Assembly (NCBI GenBank): GCA_030429925.1
Contig: JAUIGQ010000014.1
Location: forward strand, 1-34,534
Reading direction: 5' to 3'
Source: Bacteroidia bacterium
GTDB taxonomy: Bacteria > Bacteroidota > Bacteroidia > Flavobacteriales_E > Vicingaceae
DNA length: 34,534 bases
Of this stretch, positions 8,047 to 16,286 are shown in pieces. Each line of letters starts with the position of its first letter. Position 1 is the first letter of the stretch. Position numbers and translations under genes: made by a program. The notes under the pieces were generated by a model, which did no database searches, was not told where the DNA came from, and worked only from the letters and a program-made list of their open reading frames with translations.

Positions 8047-9945
8047 CTAATTTTGCTGCAAATTTTGATTTTCTGCTTTATCGAGGGCCTCGTACTTAGA
8101 GTTATTGCTCACGTATTCCGGCACGATCTCCTTCATCATCTTGACCAGTTTCATTTCATCATCCAGATCTATTGAAACCAGTTCTTCGATTTTTGGTTTT
8201 ATCTCCTCTAAAGAATAGGTTTCAACCTTGGCAATCATTATATCCTGATGATGGGTGGGCAAAGTATTCTCTTTGTCGTTCAACAACTCTTCATAGAGCT
8301 TTTCACCCGGGCGAAGTCCGGTGTATACAATTTGAATATCTGTTCCTTCTTCTAGTCCGGATAGTTTTATCATTTCAGATGCAAGGTCTTTTATCTTGAT
8401 GGATTGGCCCATATCAAAGATGAAGATCTCACCTCCCTTGCCGGAACTACCGGCTTCTATTACCAGCTGGCAGGCTTCCGGGATGGTCATGAAATATCGA
8501 GTGATCTCCGGATCTGTTACGGTGATGGGCCCGCCTTTTTCAATTTGTTTTCTGAATAAAGGGATCACAGAACCGTTGGAGCCCAATACATTACCGAATC
8601 TTGTGGTAATGAACTTTGTTTCTGAATGAGCATTTAAAGACTGAGCATAGATCTCTGCCACTCGCTTAGAGGCACCCATCACATTTGTTGGGTTCACCGC
8701 CTTGTCAGTAGAGATCATCACAAAGGTTTGCACCTTGCTCTCATTGGCGAGGTCTGCTAGGATCTTTGTGCCCATTACATTGGTTCTCACAGCCTCAAAT
8801 GGATTATTCTCCATTAATGGAACGTGCTTATAAGCAGCTGCATGATAAACGATATCCGGCTTTGCAGACTTGAATAGCTGTCGCATTCTTTCCTCATGAC
8901 AGATATCACCAATTACAATTTCAAGGCTCTTAGAACTCTTGGAGGCGCTTAGTTCCATCTCTAACTCATAAAGAGCAGATTCTGCCTGGTCTAACATGAT
9001 CACTTTCTTAGGATCGTATTTGACTACCTGTCTAACAATCTCACTTCCAATAGAACCTGCGGCTCCACTGATCAAAATGCATTTTCCCTTAATTTGCTTG
9101 CCTATCAGATCTTTTGAAAGCTCGATGGATTCTCTGCCCAATAGGTCTTCTATCTTCACTTTCTTGATTTGCTTGAGACTTAATTCACCATTGATCCATT
9201 TTGAGGCACTGGGAACATTCAAAACCTGAACTTTATTTTCCAGACATAAGAGTGTGATCTGGTTGAGTCTGCTCTTTTTCAGGTTTTGGGGAGAAATGAT
9301 CAAATGACTAATTTCTTTTTCCTGCAAAACTTTCGAGAGCTCATCTCCTCTATAAATAGGCTTGTTCTCGAGTCTTCTTTTGCTCTTGATGGTGTCATCA
9401 TCAACAAAGCCAACAATGGCGAATTCACTTTTAGCATTTTTCTCAATCGCCCTCTTTGCGATCAAACCAGCTTCTCCGGCACCGAAAATGAGAGTAGGAA
9501 ATTTTCCCTTCATCGGATTTCTGTAATCTTCATACATCAATCTGATGTAGGTTCTGGAAGCAATCATAATGGTTGTTGTGAGCAGAAACTCCAGGATCAC
9601 AATGGAGAAAGGAATGATGAAGATAGAAGAGAGTTGATAGGAGATGAAGTTGCTTCCGGCAATGATCAAACTCCCTATGAAACTTATGAGCAGAATCCTT
9701 TTTGAATCTTCCGTGCTGGTATATCTAATAATAAAGGAATATGGTTTGCCTATTAAGAAACTAATAGATCTTATTCCAATTATACTCAGCGCTGCATATT
9801 TAATTAGAGGAAGCTCATTATCTGGAATTGCAAAATTGAAACGTAGCAAGTAGGCCAGAACAATAGAAAAAATAACAATTGAAAGGTCAATGAAGAAGAT
9901 AACCCAGCGAGGAGTATTTTGTCTGAATAGCAGCTCTTTTAGCAT
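8047..9945 (-). CDS. CapD/WbpM-like nucleotide-sugar 4,6-dehydratase, membrane-anchored
   Basis: The 632-residue protein has an N-terminal membrane part with about four hydrophobic segments (residues 15-135). Next comes a first Rossmann-like domain (FGAGEAGLIAKRA near 154-166), then the catalytic SDR domain with GAAGSIG at 294-300 and STDKAVNPTNVMGASKR near 412-428, where the family's catalytic residues lie. This is the full-length WbpM/CapD/PglF type, which converts UDP-GlcNAc to a 4-keto-6-deoxy sugar. ATG at 9945 is chosen over the TTG at 9948. A strong promoter-like element ends only about 6 bases upstream of the ATG, so the message may be leaderless. It is the first gene of the minus-strand operon with the aminotransferase and sugar transferase. 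Confidence 0.92.
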   Translation of the reverse strand: MLKELLFRQNTPRWVIFFIDLSIVIFSIVLAYLLRFNFAIPDNELPLIKYAALSIIGIRSISFLIGKPYSFIIRYTSTEDSKRILLISFIGSLIIAGSNFISYQLSSIFIIPFSIVILEFLLTTTIMIASRTYIRLMYEDYRNPMKGKFPTLIFGAGEAGLIAKRAIEKNAKSEFAIVGFVDDDTIKSKRRLENKPIYRGDELSKVLQEKEISHLIISPQNLKKSRLNQITLLCLENKVQVLNVPSASKWINGELSLKQIKKVKIEDLLGRESIELSKDLIGKQIKGKCILISGAAGSIGSEIVRQVVKYDPKKVIMLDQAESALYELEMELSASKSSKSLEIVIGDICHEERMRQLFKSAKPDIVYHAAAYKHVPLMENNPFEAVRTNVMGTKILADLANESKVQTFVMISTDKAVNPTNVMGASKRVAEIYAQSLNAHSETKFITTRFGNVLGSNGSVIPLFRKQIEKGGPITVTDPEITRYFMTIPEACQLVIEAGSSGKGGEIFIFDMGQSIKIKDLASEMIKLSGLEEGTDIQIVYTGLRPGEKLYEELLNDKENTLPTHHQDIMIAKVETYSLEEIKPKIEELVSIDLDDEMKLVKMMKEIVPEYVSNNSKYEALDKAENQNLQQN

Positions 9946-9950
9946 CAATC

Positions 9951-9981
9951 CAAATTTAGAGATTTAATTAGCAGGGGCAAA
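9951..9981 (-). promoter_or_regulatory. Bacteroidota-type promoter for the CapD/WbpM-like gene
   Basis: Read on the minus strand, TTTG at 9981-9978 and TAAATTTG at 9958-9951 are separated by 19 bases. This matches the Bacteroidota housekeeping consensus TTTG-N19-TAnnTTTG. The dehydratase ATG at 9945 lies 5 bases downstream of the -7 element, about where transcription should start. Confidence 0.65.
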
Positions 9982-9998
9982 TAGATCACTTGATCCGA

Positions 9999-11504
9999 CT
10001 ATTCTTTTAAAAGGTACTCTTCCAGCTTTTCAGCCACATTTCTATCGTTTGCTAATCGCGGTAGTTTGTTTTGTCCGCCTAACTTCCCTCTCGACTTCAT
10101 ATATTCATTGAACGCACCTTCTTTTAAATATTGGATCTTCAGCTTTTGAAGGATGTTGCCATCAATAAGGTCCTTGTAATAAGAGTTGAGCTCGCAAAGC
10201 TTAGAGTTGAGTTTTTCGATAAAAAGGTCCCTGTCTGAGGGCAATTTCTTGAATTCAACATACCATTCATGGTAGGGTAGTTCTCCTTCTTTCGGTTCAA
10301 CTCTTGGGGCAAGGTGAAACTCTGCTAGTTCTGCATCTGAATTCTCAATCGCAAAACTCATTGCTTTTTCCACCTCTTCAGCTATTACATGCTCTCCAAA
10401 GGCTGAAGTGTAGTGTTTTACTCTTCCGCTTACCACAATTCTATATGGATCTTTTGAGACAAAGCGGACGGTATCTCCAATGTTGTAGGCCCAAAGTCCT
10501 GCATTGGTTGAAAGAAGCAAGAGGTAGTTTACTCCTAGCTCAACCTCTCCAATGGTAAGCCGCTGTGGATTTTCTTGTCCCAGTTGGTCAACCGGAATGA
10601 ATTCATAGAAGATCCCTGAATTCAGGAGAAGTAGCATCCCCTCCTTTTGATAATCATCTTGATAGGCGATAAAACCCTCTGAGGCAGGATACAGTTCAAT
10701 GGAGTCAATATCCTTACCGATCAGCTTTTTCATCAAAGCTTCATAGGGTTTGTAATTTACTCCACCGTATATAAAGAGTGAAAAATCAGGGAAGATCTCT
10801 TGAATGCTACTTTTCTCTGATCTTTCGATCAATCGTTCGAAATACATTTGTACCCATGGAGGTATACCGCTGATCACGCTCATTTTTTCCTTCATGGTTT
10901 CACTTACAATGGCATCAACCTTTTCTTCCCAATCTTCTATGCAATTGGTCTCAAAAGAAGGCAATCTGTTCGATTGAAGATAGGAGGGAACATAGTGAGC
11001 AACAATCCCACTTAATCTGCCCGTGGGGATCGCCTTTGAGTGATCGAGCTCAGGGCTCCCTTGGAGGAAGATCATTTTTCCGTTGACGAAACGAGTATTG
11101 TTGCTATGGGCAATATAGTGGAGGATGGCATCTCTTGCGGCCTGAATGTGGTAAGGTAATGACTCTTTGGTAAGAGGAATATACTTTGCACCTGAAGTTG
11201 TTCCACTTGTTTTACTAAGATATTTGGGTTTCCCCGGCCATAATACATCAGCCTTACCTTCCACCACTTTATCGACATAGGGTTTTAGTCCTTCATAATC
11301 TCTGTACGGAACCCTTTCTTGAAAGTCGGAAAAGTTCTTAATGGAACTAAAATCATGGTCCTTACCAAAGGCCGTATTGGTGGCAGAGCGGATAAGTGAT
11401 TTAAAGACCTTTTGCTGAGTAAGCAGGGGATTAGCCGCCCATTTAGAAGTTCTCTTTACAATAGTCTTAGCAAATATGGATGCTGCTATTTCTTTTATAC
11501 TCAT
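9999..11504 (-). CDS. GH3 auxin-responsive promoter family protein (acyl-adenylate-forming amido synthetase)
   Basis: The 501-residue protein resembles the bacterial branch of the GH3 family, ATP-dependent enzymes that adenylate a carboxylic acid and, in plants, conjugate it to an amino acid. It carries the phosphate-binding motif SKTSGTTSGAKYIPLT at about residues 97-112 and a YPASEGFIAY motif near 280 where the adenylate-forming family has its second ATP motif. The length is near the bacterial family norm. Substrates of bacterial members are largely unknown, so none is assigned. The ATG at 11504 is preferred to the TTG at 11507; it shares one base with the stop of the M23 peptidase gene (TGATG), which makes the two genes a coupled operon. 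Confidence 0.88.
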   Translation of the reverse strand: MSIKEIAASIFAKTIVKRTSKWAANPLLTQQKVFKSLIRSATNTAFGKDHDFSSIKNFSDFQERVPYRDYEGLKPYVDKVVEGKADVLWPGKPKYLSKTSGTTSGAKYIPLTKESLPYHIQAARDAILHYIAHSNNTRFVNGKMIFLQGSPELDHSKAIPTGRLSGIVAHYVPSYLQSNRLPSFETNCIEDWEEKVDAIVSETMKEKMSVISGIPPWVQMYFERLIERSEKSSIQEIFPDFSLFIYGGVNYKPYEALMKKLIGKDIDSIELYPASEGFIAYQDDYQKEGMLLLLNSGIFYEFIPVDQLGQENPQRLTIGEVELGVNYLLLLSTNAGLWAYNIGDTVRFVSKDPYRIVVSGRVKHYTSAFGEHVIAEEVEKAMSFAIENSDAELAEFHLAPRVEPKEGELPYHEWYVEFKKLPSDRDLFIEKLNSKLCELNSYYKDLIDGNILQKLKIQYLKEGAFNEYMKSRGKLGGQNKLPRLANDRNVAEKLEEYLLKE

Positions 11505-12391
11505 CAATTAAAATTGATATAGTTCGCAGGGTCGAGGGCAACACCTCCTTGCCATAGTTCGAAATGCAGATGGGGTCCGCTAGACAGTTCACCGGTGTTG
11601 CCAACAATTGCAATAGCTTCACCCGCTCTTACTTCATCTCCAACCTTTTTCATCAATACAGAGTTATGCTTATAGATGGAGGTCAAATTATTTTCATGCT
11701 GTACTTGGATAACATAACCGGTTTCCACCGTCCATTCCGCAAAGATCACTGTCCCTCTGAGCACGGCTTTTACAGCTTCATCCTTAGGGGCAACAATATC
11801 TATCCCATAATGCTCTGTTGAGATGTCATAAGATTGGGTTACGGTTCCTTTCAATGGGTTGAAAAAGAACAGTCGGTCTACGGCATTCAACCTTCTTTCT
11901 TTTCCCAGCTCTAAGGAATATGAATCTTCTCTCTCCACATATTCTCTTAACAAGGAATCTTCAATAGACTTTCCATTTCCCTTTTCCACTTTGCTTATCG
12001 GAGCATTTTGTCCGGATTTTGATTCAGAAGAATCATTGCTCTTCATGGAGGGATCTTCTCCCCTCAAAATAGAATTGATATTGTCTAGATATTGTTGGTT
12101 CAATGCTAACTCTCTTTCCAGGGAGTCTGCTTTTAGTACCATATAGGTGAGGTCTTTTCGCAGATTTACATCCGTATAACCGGGGATAGACTCTCTCAAT
12201 GGTGTAAAGACGATCACACCAGCAACCATCAAGATGATCAAGACCGTTAGACTCAAGAAGAGGGTAAAGATGTTAAGTGGAGAAAGTCTGTAAGAGAATT
12301 TCTCTTCAAAGGTGGCATCGTTCAAGATCACCATTCGGTACTTGTTCTTGAGCTTCCTTAAGATCTTCCGCTTTTTCTTCTCTTCTTCCAT
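11504..12391 (-). CDS. M23 family metallopeptidase, membrane-anchored
   Basis: The 295-residue protein has a basic cytoplasmic N-terminus, one transmembrane segment at about residues 38-64, a helical linker and a C-terminal LytM/M23 domain. All zinc ligands and catalytic residues of the family appear to be present: His194 and Asp198 in HYGID, His242 in IYKHN and His274/His276 in PHLHFE. It is therefore expected to be an active peptidoglycan endopeptidase acting in the periplasm, unlike the degenerate LytM protein at 31308-32537. It leads a two-gene operon with the GH3 protein and is transcribed divergently from sprE. Confidence 0.9.
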   Translation of the reverse strand: MEEEKKKRKILRKLKNKYRMVILNDATFEEKFSYRLSPLNIFTLFLSLTVLIILMVAGVIVFTPLRESIPGYTDVNLRKDLTYMVLKADSLERELALNQQYLDNINSILRGEDPSMKSNDSSESKSGQNAPISKVEKGNGKSIEDSLLREYVEREDSYSLELGKERRLNAVDRLFFFNPLKGTVTQSYDISTEHYGIDIVAPKDEAVKAVLRGTVIFAEWTVETGYVIQVQHENNLTSIYKHNSVLMKKVGDEVRAGEAIAIVGNTGELSSGPHLHFELWQGGVALDPANYINFN

Positions 12392-12407
12392 GCAATAAAT
12401 GAAAGCT

Positions 12408-12441
12408 CAAATATCCGAAATTATAGGGGCTAACTTTTCAA
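12408..12441 (-). promoter_or_regulatory. Possible promoter for the M23 peptidase/GH3 operon
   Basis: On the minus strand, TTG at 12441-12439 is followed after 23 bases by GATATTTG at 12415-12408, one mismatch from the TAnnTTTG -7 element. The start codon lies 16 bases further on. The position in a divergent intergenic gap is suitable, but the match is imperfect. Confidence 0.35.
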
Positions 12442-12463
12442 CTGAGCCACATCCATCTTTACT

Positions 12464-12471
12464 TAATTTTG
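12464..12471 (+). promoter_or_regulatory. -7 promoter element upstream of sprE
   Basis: TAATTTTG matches the Bacteroidota -7 consensus TAnnTTTG. No clear TTG was found 17-23 bases upstream. Transcription starting just downstream would exclude the open frame's first ATG at 12469 as the translation start and supports the GTG at 12523. Confidence 0.45.
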
Positions 12472-12522
12472 CCAATTCAGCTATTTTGGATACTATTTCC
12501 CAGGGAATTTAGTTTTATTGCC

Positions 12523-15165
12523 GTGAAGAAAAGGCCTCTTTTCAGTTCTCTATTGTTGATTCTTATTGGGATAAGTATGCTTTCATCTTGTTCCAGAAAG
12601 AAAAGCACATTCACCTCAAGGGCATATCATAATACCACTTCAAGGTATAATGGATATTTCAATGCAAGGGAGATCATGAAGAAGAATGAGTCTGAGCTTG
12701 TGGAATCCTATCCATTCGATTATTCTCAGCTATTGCCCATTTTCATCTATCCGGATGAGAACAAGTCGCAAAAGATGTATCCGGAAATGGACAAGGTGAT
12801 CGATAAGTGCTCTCAGGTGATAGAGCGCCATACCATGTACATTCGAAAGAAAGAACATGTAAAGTGGATCGATGACTCCTATTATTTAATTGGTAAGGCA
12901 AGGTTTTACAAGAAGCAGTATGAACTTGCTGAAGAGACCTTTTTATATGTCTATCAAGCCTATAAAAAGAATCCACAGCGATATCGTGGCTTGAATTGGT
13001 TGATCAAAACCTATGTTGAGAACAGGGAATGGGATAAGGCAGAAGAATTCTTGGACCTTGCCGAAGACGAACAAAAGAAGTATCCAAAAGAACTTTGGGG
13101 AGATCTCAATGCCGTATATGCGGAGTATCACTTGAAGAAAGACAAGGATATGGTAAAGGTCATTGAGAAGTTAGAGAACGCCCTTCTGTTCATTGAGGAC
13201 AAAGAAGAGAAAAGAAGGTATACCTACATACTTGCTCAGATCTATCAAGAACAGAGAAGCTTTTCACAGGCTACTCAGTATTATTCTCAGGTATTAAAAA
13301 TGAAACCTGATTATACCATGCGTTTCAATGCAAGGATCAGCAGAGCTATCGCTTTGGATGTAAGCGCCTCTAACACTGAGGACATTAAGAAAGAGCTTCG
13401 AAAGATGCTGAAGGATAAGAAGAACGAAGAATTTCGCGATCAGATCTACTATGCGATGGCAGAGATCGCCATGAAGGAAGATGATGAACCATTGGCAATT
13501 GACTATTTGAAACAGTCTGTGAAAGCAAGTAAGCAGAATGTGAAGCAAAAAGGACTTTCCTATTTAAGGCTGGCAGACATTCATTTTGAGCAACCTGATT
13601 ATCTAAAGGCTCAACTTTTCTATGACAGTACCTTGCAGTACCTGCCTGAAGATCATGAAAACTATTACGATGCTGAAGAGAAGAACAACAGTTTGCAAGA
13701 TCTGGTAAAGAACCTGAAGATCATTCAACTGCAAGATAGCTTGATGGCTTTGGGGGCACTTTCTGAAAAGGATAGAAAGAAAGCGGTTAACAAGATCATT
13801 AAAGATATTAAAGACAAAGAGGCAGAGGCAGAGTATGCAAGATTAAGAGCTCTGGAGATCGCGCAAGCTGAAAGAGAGCAAAGCGCCATTGTTAACAATG
13901 GAAATAGTGGCAGAAGAGGGGAGTGGTACTTCTACAACCAAACCACCATGGCCTTGGGAATGACTGAATTTAAAAGGATTTGGGGAGATCGTCAGTTGAA
14001 GGATAATTGGAGAAGATCAAAAGCCGGCTCTGCCGGATTGAGCCCAATTGCCACTGCCAATTCACTATCTGGTTCTAACAATGAAACAACCGAAACCGGC
14101 TCAGGATCGGAAACTAATTCTCAAGTAGCTGAAAAGAAAGGAGACGAAGAGAAGTATGATCCTGAATTTTATCTGAAGGACATTCCGGTTGATATTCAAG
14201 ATCGGTTGGAAGCAAATGGCAAACTGATCGAAGCCTTGTTCAATGTAGGTACGATCTTCAAGGAGAGTTTCGAAGACTACAAGAATGCCGTGGCGTCTTA
14301 TAGCAGAATTACAAAGGATTATGACACTTCTAGGTATAATTTGCCTGCCCACTATCAATTGTATAGGATCTATGTGATCGTTGACGATAAGGAGATGGCA
14401 GAGAAGGAGAAGCAATGGGTATTGGATAATCACCCATTCAGCGAATATGCCTATTTGATCAAGAACCCCGATTATAGCAAGGAGTCGAAGGAGAGCAAAG
14501 AAAAAGTGGAAGAGTTTTATGAGTCAACTTACAGGCTCTTTACATATGAGCTTTACAATGATGTGATAGCGAGTTGCAAAAAAGCAGATGAGGTCTTCAC
14601 CAACAACCATCTTAAACCACAATTTGATTTTCTCAAAGCCAAGGCGATCGGATATACTAGGCCAAAGGAAGAATTTAGAGAAGCTTTGATCAAAGTAATT
14701 GGAGACCATCCTGAATCTGATGTCAAACCTGCAGCTCAGGAAATATTGGCCTATATGAACAAGGGTGGAGAAGTGCAGAAAAAGGAAAATGAAGCACCTC
14801 CCTATTTTTATGACCCAACAGGGAAGCATGTATACATTATGTCTCTGCCAGGAGGAACAAAAAAAGCTCAGGACCTAAGGATCAAGATATCGAACTTCAA
14901 CAAAGAATACTTCCGAGAGAACGATCTGGAGTTTACAACCACAGCTTTGAGCGATAGAAAGCTTTTTATGATCCGAACCTTCTCAAACGAGAAAGAGGCG
15001 CTGAGGTATCTAAGGGCTATTAGAAATCAGGTAGAGATCAGTCTGGCAGCAAAGCAAGAAAATGGGTTTGACTATATCATAACCAATGATAACTTTAAGC
15101 TGCTGTTCAAAAGCAAGAAAGAAGAGCTGTATTTGAACTTCTTTAAAGATAAATACCCCACTTAG
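12523..15165 (+). CDS. sprE: Type IX secretion/gliding lipoprotein SprE (PorW)-like, TPR protein
   Basis: The predicted protein has 880 residues from the GTG at 12523. This start gives a textbook lipoprotein signal: KKRP, a hydrophobic stretch and LSSC with Cys at about residue 23. The frame extends back to an ATG at 12469, but that would bury the signal and overlap the -7 element. Right after the Cys comes AYHNTTSRYNGYFNAREIMK, a stretch characteristic of SprE/PorW, the periplasmic lipoprotein needed for gliding and type IX secretion. TPR-like helix pairs follow through most of the protein, a charged low-complexity linker rich in Ser, Gly, Thr and Glu lies near residues 500-550, and the C-terminus has a further alpha/beta segment. 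It is transcribed divergently from the M23/GH3 operon and ends about 55 bases before the bactofilin gene. Confidence 0.85.
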   Translation: MKKRPLFSSLLLILIGISMLSSCSRKKSTFTSRAYHNTTSRYNGYFNAREIMKKNESELVESYPFDYSQLLPIFIYPDENKSQKMYPEMDKVIDKCSQVIERHTMYIRKKEHVKWIDDSYYLIGKARFYKKQYELAEETFLYVYQAYKKNPQRYRGLNWLIKTYVENREWDKAEEFLDLAEDEQKKYPKELWGDLNAVYAEYHLKKDKDMVKVIEKLENALLFIEDKEEKRRYTYILAQIYQEQRSFSQATQYYSQVLKMKPDYTMRFNARISRAIALDVSASNTEDIKKELRKMLKDKKNEEFRDQIYYAMAEIAMKEDDEPLAIDYLKQSVKASKQNVKQKGLSYLRLADIHFEQPDYLKAQLFYDSTLQYLPEDHENYYDAEEKNNSLQDLVKNLKIIQLQDSLMALGALSEKDRKKAVNKIIKDIKDKEAEAEYARLRALEIAQAEREQSAIVNNGNSGRRGEWYFYNQTTMALGMTEFKRIWGDRQLKDNWRRSKAGSAGLSPIATANSLSGSNNETTETGSGSETNSQVAEKKGDEEKYDPEFYLKDIPVDIQDRLEANGKLIEALFNVGTIFKESFEDYKNAVASYSRITKDYDTSRYNLPAHYQLYRIYVIVDDKEMAEKEKQWVLDNHPFSEYAYLIKNPDYSKESKESKEKVEEFYESTYRLFTYELYNDVIASCKKADEVFTNNHLKPQFDFLKAKAIGYTRPKEEFREALIKVIGDHPESDVKPAAQEILAYMNKGGEVQKKENEAPPYFYDPTGKHVYIMSLPGGTKKAQDLRIKISNFNKEYFRENDLEFTTTALSDRKLFMIRTFSNEKEALRYLRAIRNQVEISLAAKQENGFDYIITNDNFKLLFKSKKEELYLNFFKDKYPT

Positions 15166-15196
15166 AGAAGATTAGGACTATATCCCTAGATAATCT

Positions 15197-15204
15197 TACC
15201 TTTG
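15197..15204 (+). promoter_or_regulatory. -7 promoter element upstream of the bactofilin-atp operon
   Basis: TACCTTTG matches TAnnTTTG. The upstream partner is weak (TTAG near 15172). The element overlaps the TTG at 15202 where the open frame begins, which argues for a downstream start codon. Confidence 0.45.
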
Positions 15205-15219
15205 CGCCGTCTAAACGCA

Positions 15220-15645
15220 ATGCTAAGTAATAAAAGCAAAAAGATGGCACGTAATAATGACTCTTCTGAAAGTTCGATCAATATAATCAGAAGCGGAACG
15301 GAGATCAATGGAGATATCAACTGTAAAGGTGATATCAGGATCGATGGTACTTTGATCGGAAATCTGAATTCCGATGGAAAAGTTGTAGTTGGTGAAGAAG
15401 GAGTAGTTGAGGGAAATATCACTTGTTCCAATGCAACCATTTCCGGCGGAGTAAAGGTGAAGATTGAAGTAAATGAACTCTTAACTCTCAAGTCAACGGC
15501 CAACCTGGTTGGCGAGATCAGTACGAATAAGCTGATGATCGAACCGGGTGCAAATTTCTCCGGCAGCTGTAAAATGGGCGCTGTTATCAAAGGCATAGAT
15601 GGTTCAAAAGGAGAACAAGAAGAAAAGAGAGAAAGAACAGCCTAA
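15220..15645 (+). CDS. Bactofilin (polymer-forming cytoskeletal protein)
   Basis: The 141-residue protein consists of a short charged N-terminus, a central region of short repeats in which Gly, Asp, Val and Ile alternate (GTEINGDINCKGDIRIDG, then NGNITCS-like turns) and a charged C-terminal tail. This is the right-handed beta-helix pattern of bactofilins (DUF583), which form nucleotide-independent filaments at the membrane and often guide cell-wall enzymes. ATG at 15220 is chosen because the open frame's first codon, TTG at 15202, lies inside a promoter element; ATG at 15244 is also possible. The last 47 bases overlap atpZ in another frame, tying it to the ATP synthase operon. Confidence 0.88.
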   Translation: MLSNKSKKMARNNDSSESSINIIRSGTEINGDINCKGDIRIDGTLIGNLNSDGKVVVGEEGVVEGNITCSNATISGGVKVKIEVNELLTLKSTANLVGEISTNKLMIEPGANFSGSCKMGAVIKGIDGSKGEQEEKRERTA

Positions 15646-15826
15646 TCAATTTCTCAAGTATACCGGCATTGCCACTCAAATGACAGTTGTTATATGCGCT
15701 GGTGTTTTTGGTGGCATTTATTTAGATGAGAAAGCTGCTAACGAGACTCCCTGGTTTACTATAGCAGGTTCTCTATTATCGGTTGCAATTGCACTCTATT
15801 TAACTATTAAAGATCTACTCAAGTGA
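15599..15826 (+). CDS. atpZ: AtpZ/AtpI family membrane protein
   Basis: The 75-residue protein has a lysine-rich cytoplasmic N-terminus followed by two hydrophobic segments (about residues 24-42 and 52-70) with GGIYLDEKAANETPWFTIAG between them. This two-helix layout with a conserved Asp in the turn is typical of the small AtpZ proteins that precede F0 genes and are thought to help c-ring assembly or ion uptake. It starts inside the bactofilin gene (47-base overlap), and its TGA overlaps the next start as GTGA. Confidence 0.82.
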   Translation: MVQKENKKKREKEQPNQFLKYTGIATQMTVVICAGVFGGIYLDEKAANETPWFTIAGSLLSVAIALYLTIKDLLK

Positions 15827-16194
15827 AACTGAGGTTTATTCCAACTCTTCTGCTCTTAACAATTGTAAGTATTGTGCTGCATTATTTGCTCTTTTCACAA
15901 ATGAGTCTGGATTGGAATGTGTGGATCTGGTTCCTCTACCTCTATTTCCCCCTGTTAAGTTTGATCATATACTATTTACTGAACAAGCAGATAGCCGGAA
16001 GACCGCAAACCTTTGTCACCCTATTTATGGGAAGCATGGCTGCAAAATTATTTATCTCTATGATGGTGCTGTTAATGGTGATCTACTTCAACCCTTCCAT
16101 AAAGATCCCGTTTGCCATCTCTTTCATGTTTCTCTACCTATTGTATACCACCCTCAATACAATTTTTATCTTCGGTAAATTAAAGGGCAAGTAA
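15823..16194 (+). CDS. Small four-helix membrane protein in AtpI position
   Basis: The 123-residue protein has four predicted membrane segments (about residues 5-22, 31-50, 63-85 and 92-115) and almost no soluble part. It starts with GTG overlapping the atpZ stop (GTGA). I see no diagnostic motif. Its size, topology and position between atpZ and atpB make it the equivalent of AtpI/UncI-type accessory proteins, which are poorly conserved in sequence. The functional call comes from context only. Confidence 0.6.
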   Translation: MKLRFIPTLLLLTIVSIVLHYLLFSQMSLDWNVWIWFLYLYFPLLSLIIYYLLNKQIAGRPQTFVTLFMGSMAAKLFISMMVLLMVIYFNPSIKIPFAISFMFLYLLYTTLNTIFIFGKLKGK

Positions 16195-16209
16195 GAGTTT
16201 GCTTCTCAG

Positions 16210-16228
16210 AAAAAAAGCCTCTTTTTTT
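16210..16228 (+). terminator. Weak A/T hairpin upstream of atpB
   Basis: Seven A and a G (16210-16217) can pair with a C and seven T (16221-16228) across a 3-base loop, followed by more T-rich sequence. It could act as a weak attenuator between the AtpI-like gene and atpB, but such A/T runs also arise by chance in AT-rich gaps. Confidence 0.25.
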
Positions 16229-16261
16229 GGTTTTTTATTCCTTTTTTATTCCATACTTTTG
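16226..16261 (+). promoter_or_regulatory. Possible internal promoter for atpB and downstream genes
   Basis: TACTTTTG at 16254-16261 matches the -7 consensus TAnnTTTG. A TTTG at 16226-16229 lies 24 bases upstream, slightly beyond the usual spacing. It would give the core F0F1 genes a start separate from the bactofilin promoter. Confidence 0.45.
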
Positions 16262-16286
16262 CGGTCGAATTTCTAAGACCATAAAG

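Noticed and set aside
9286-9705. A 139-codon plus-strand open frame
   Set aside because: It lies fully inside the strongly supported CapD/WbpM-like gene on the other strand and encodes nothing recognisable.
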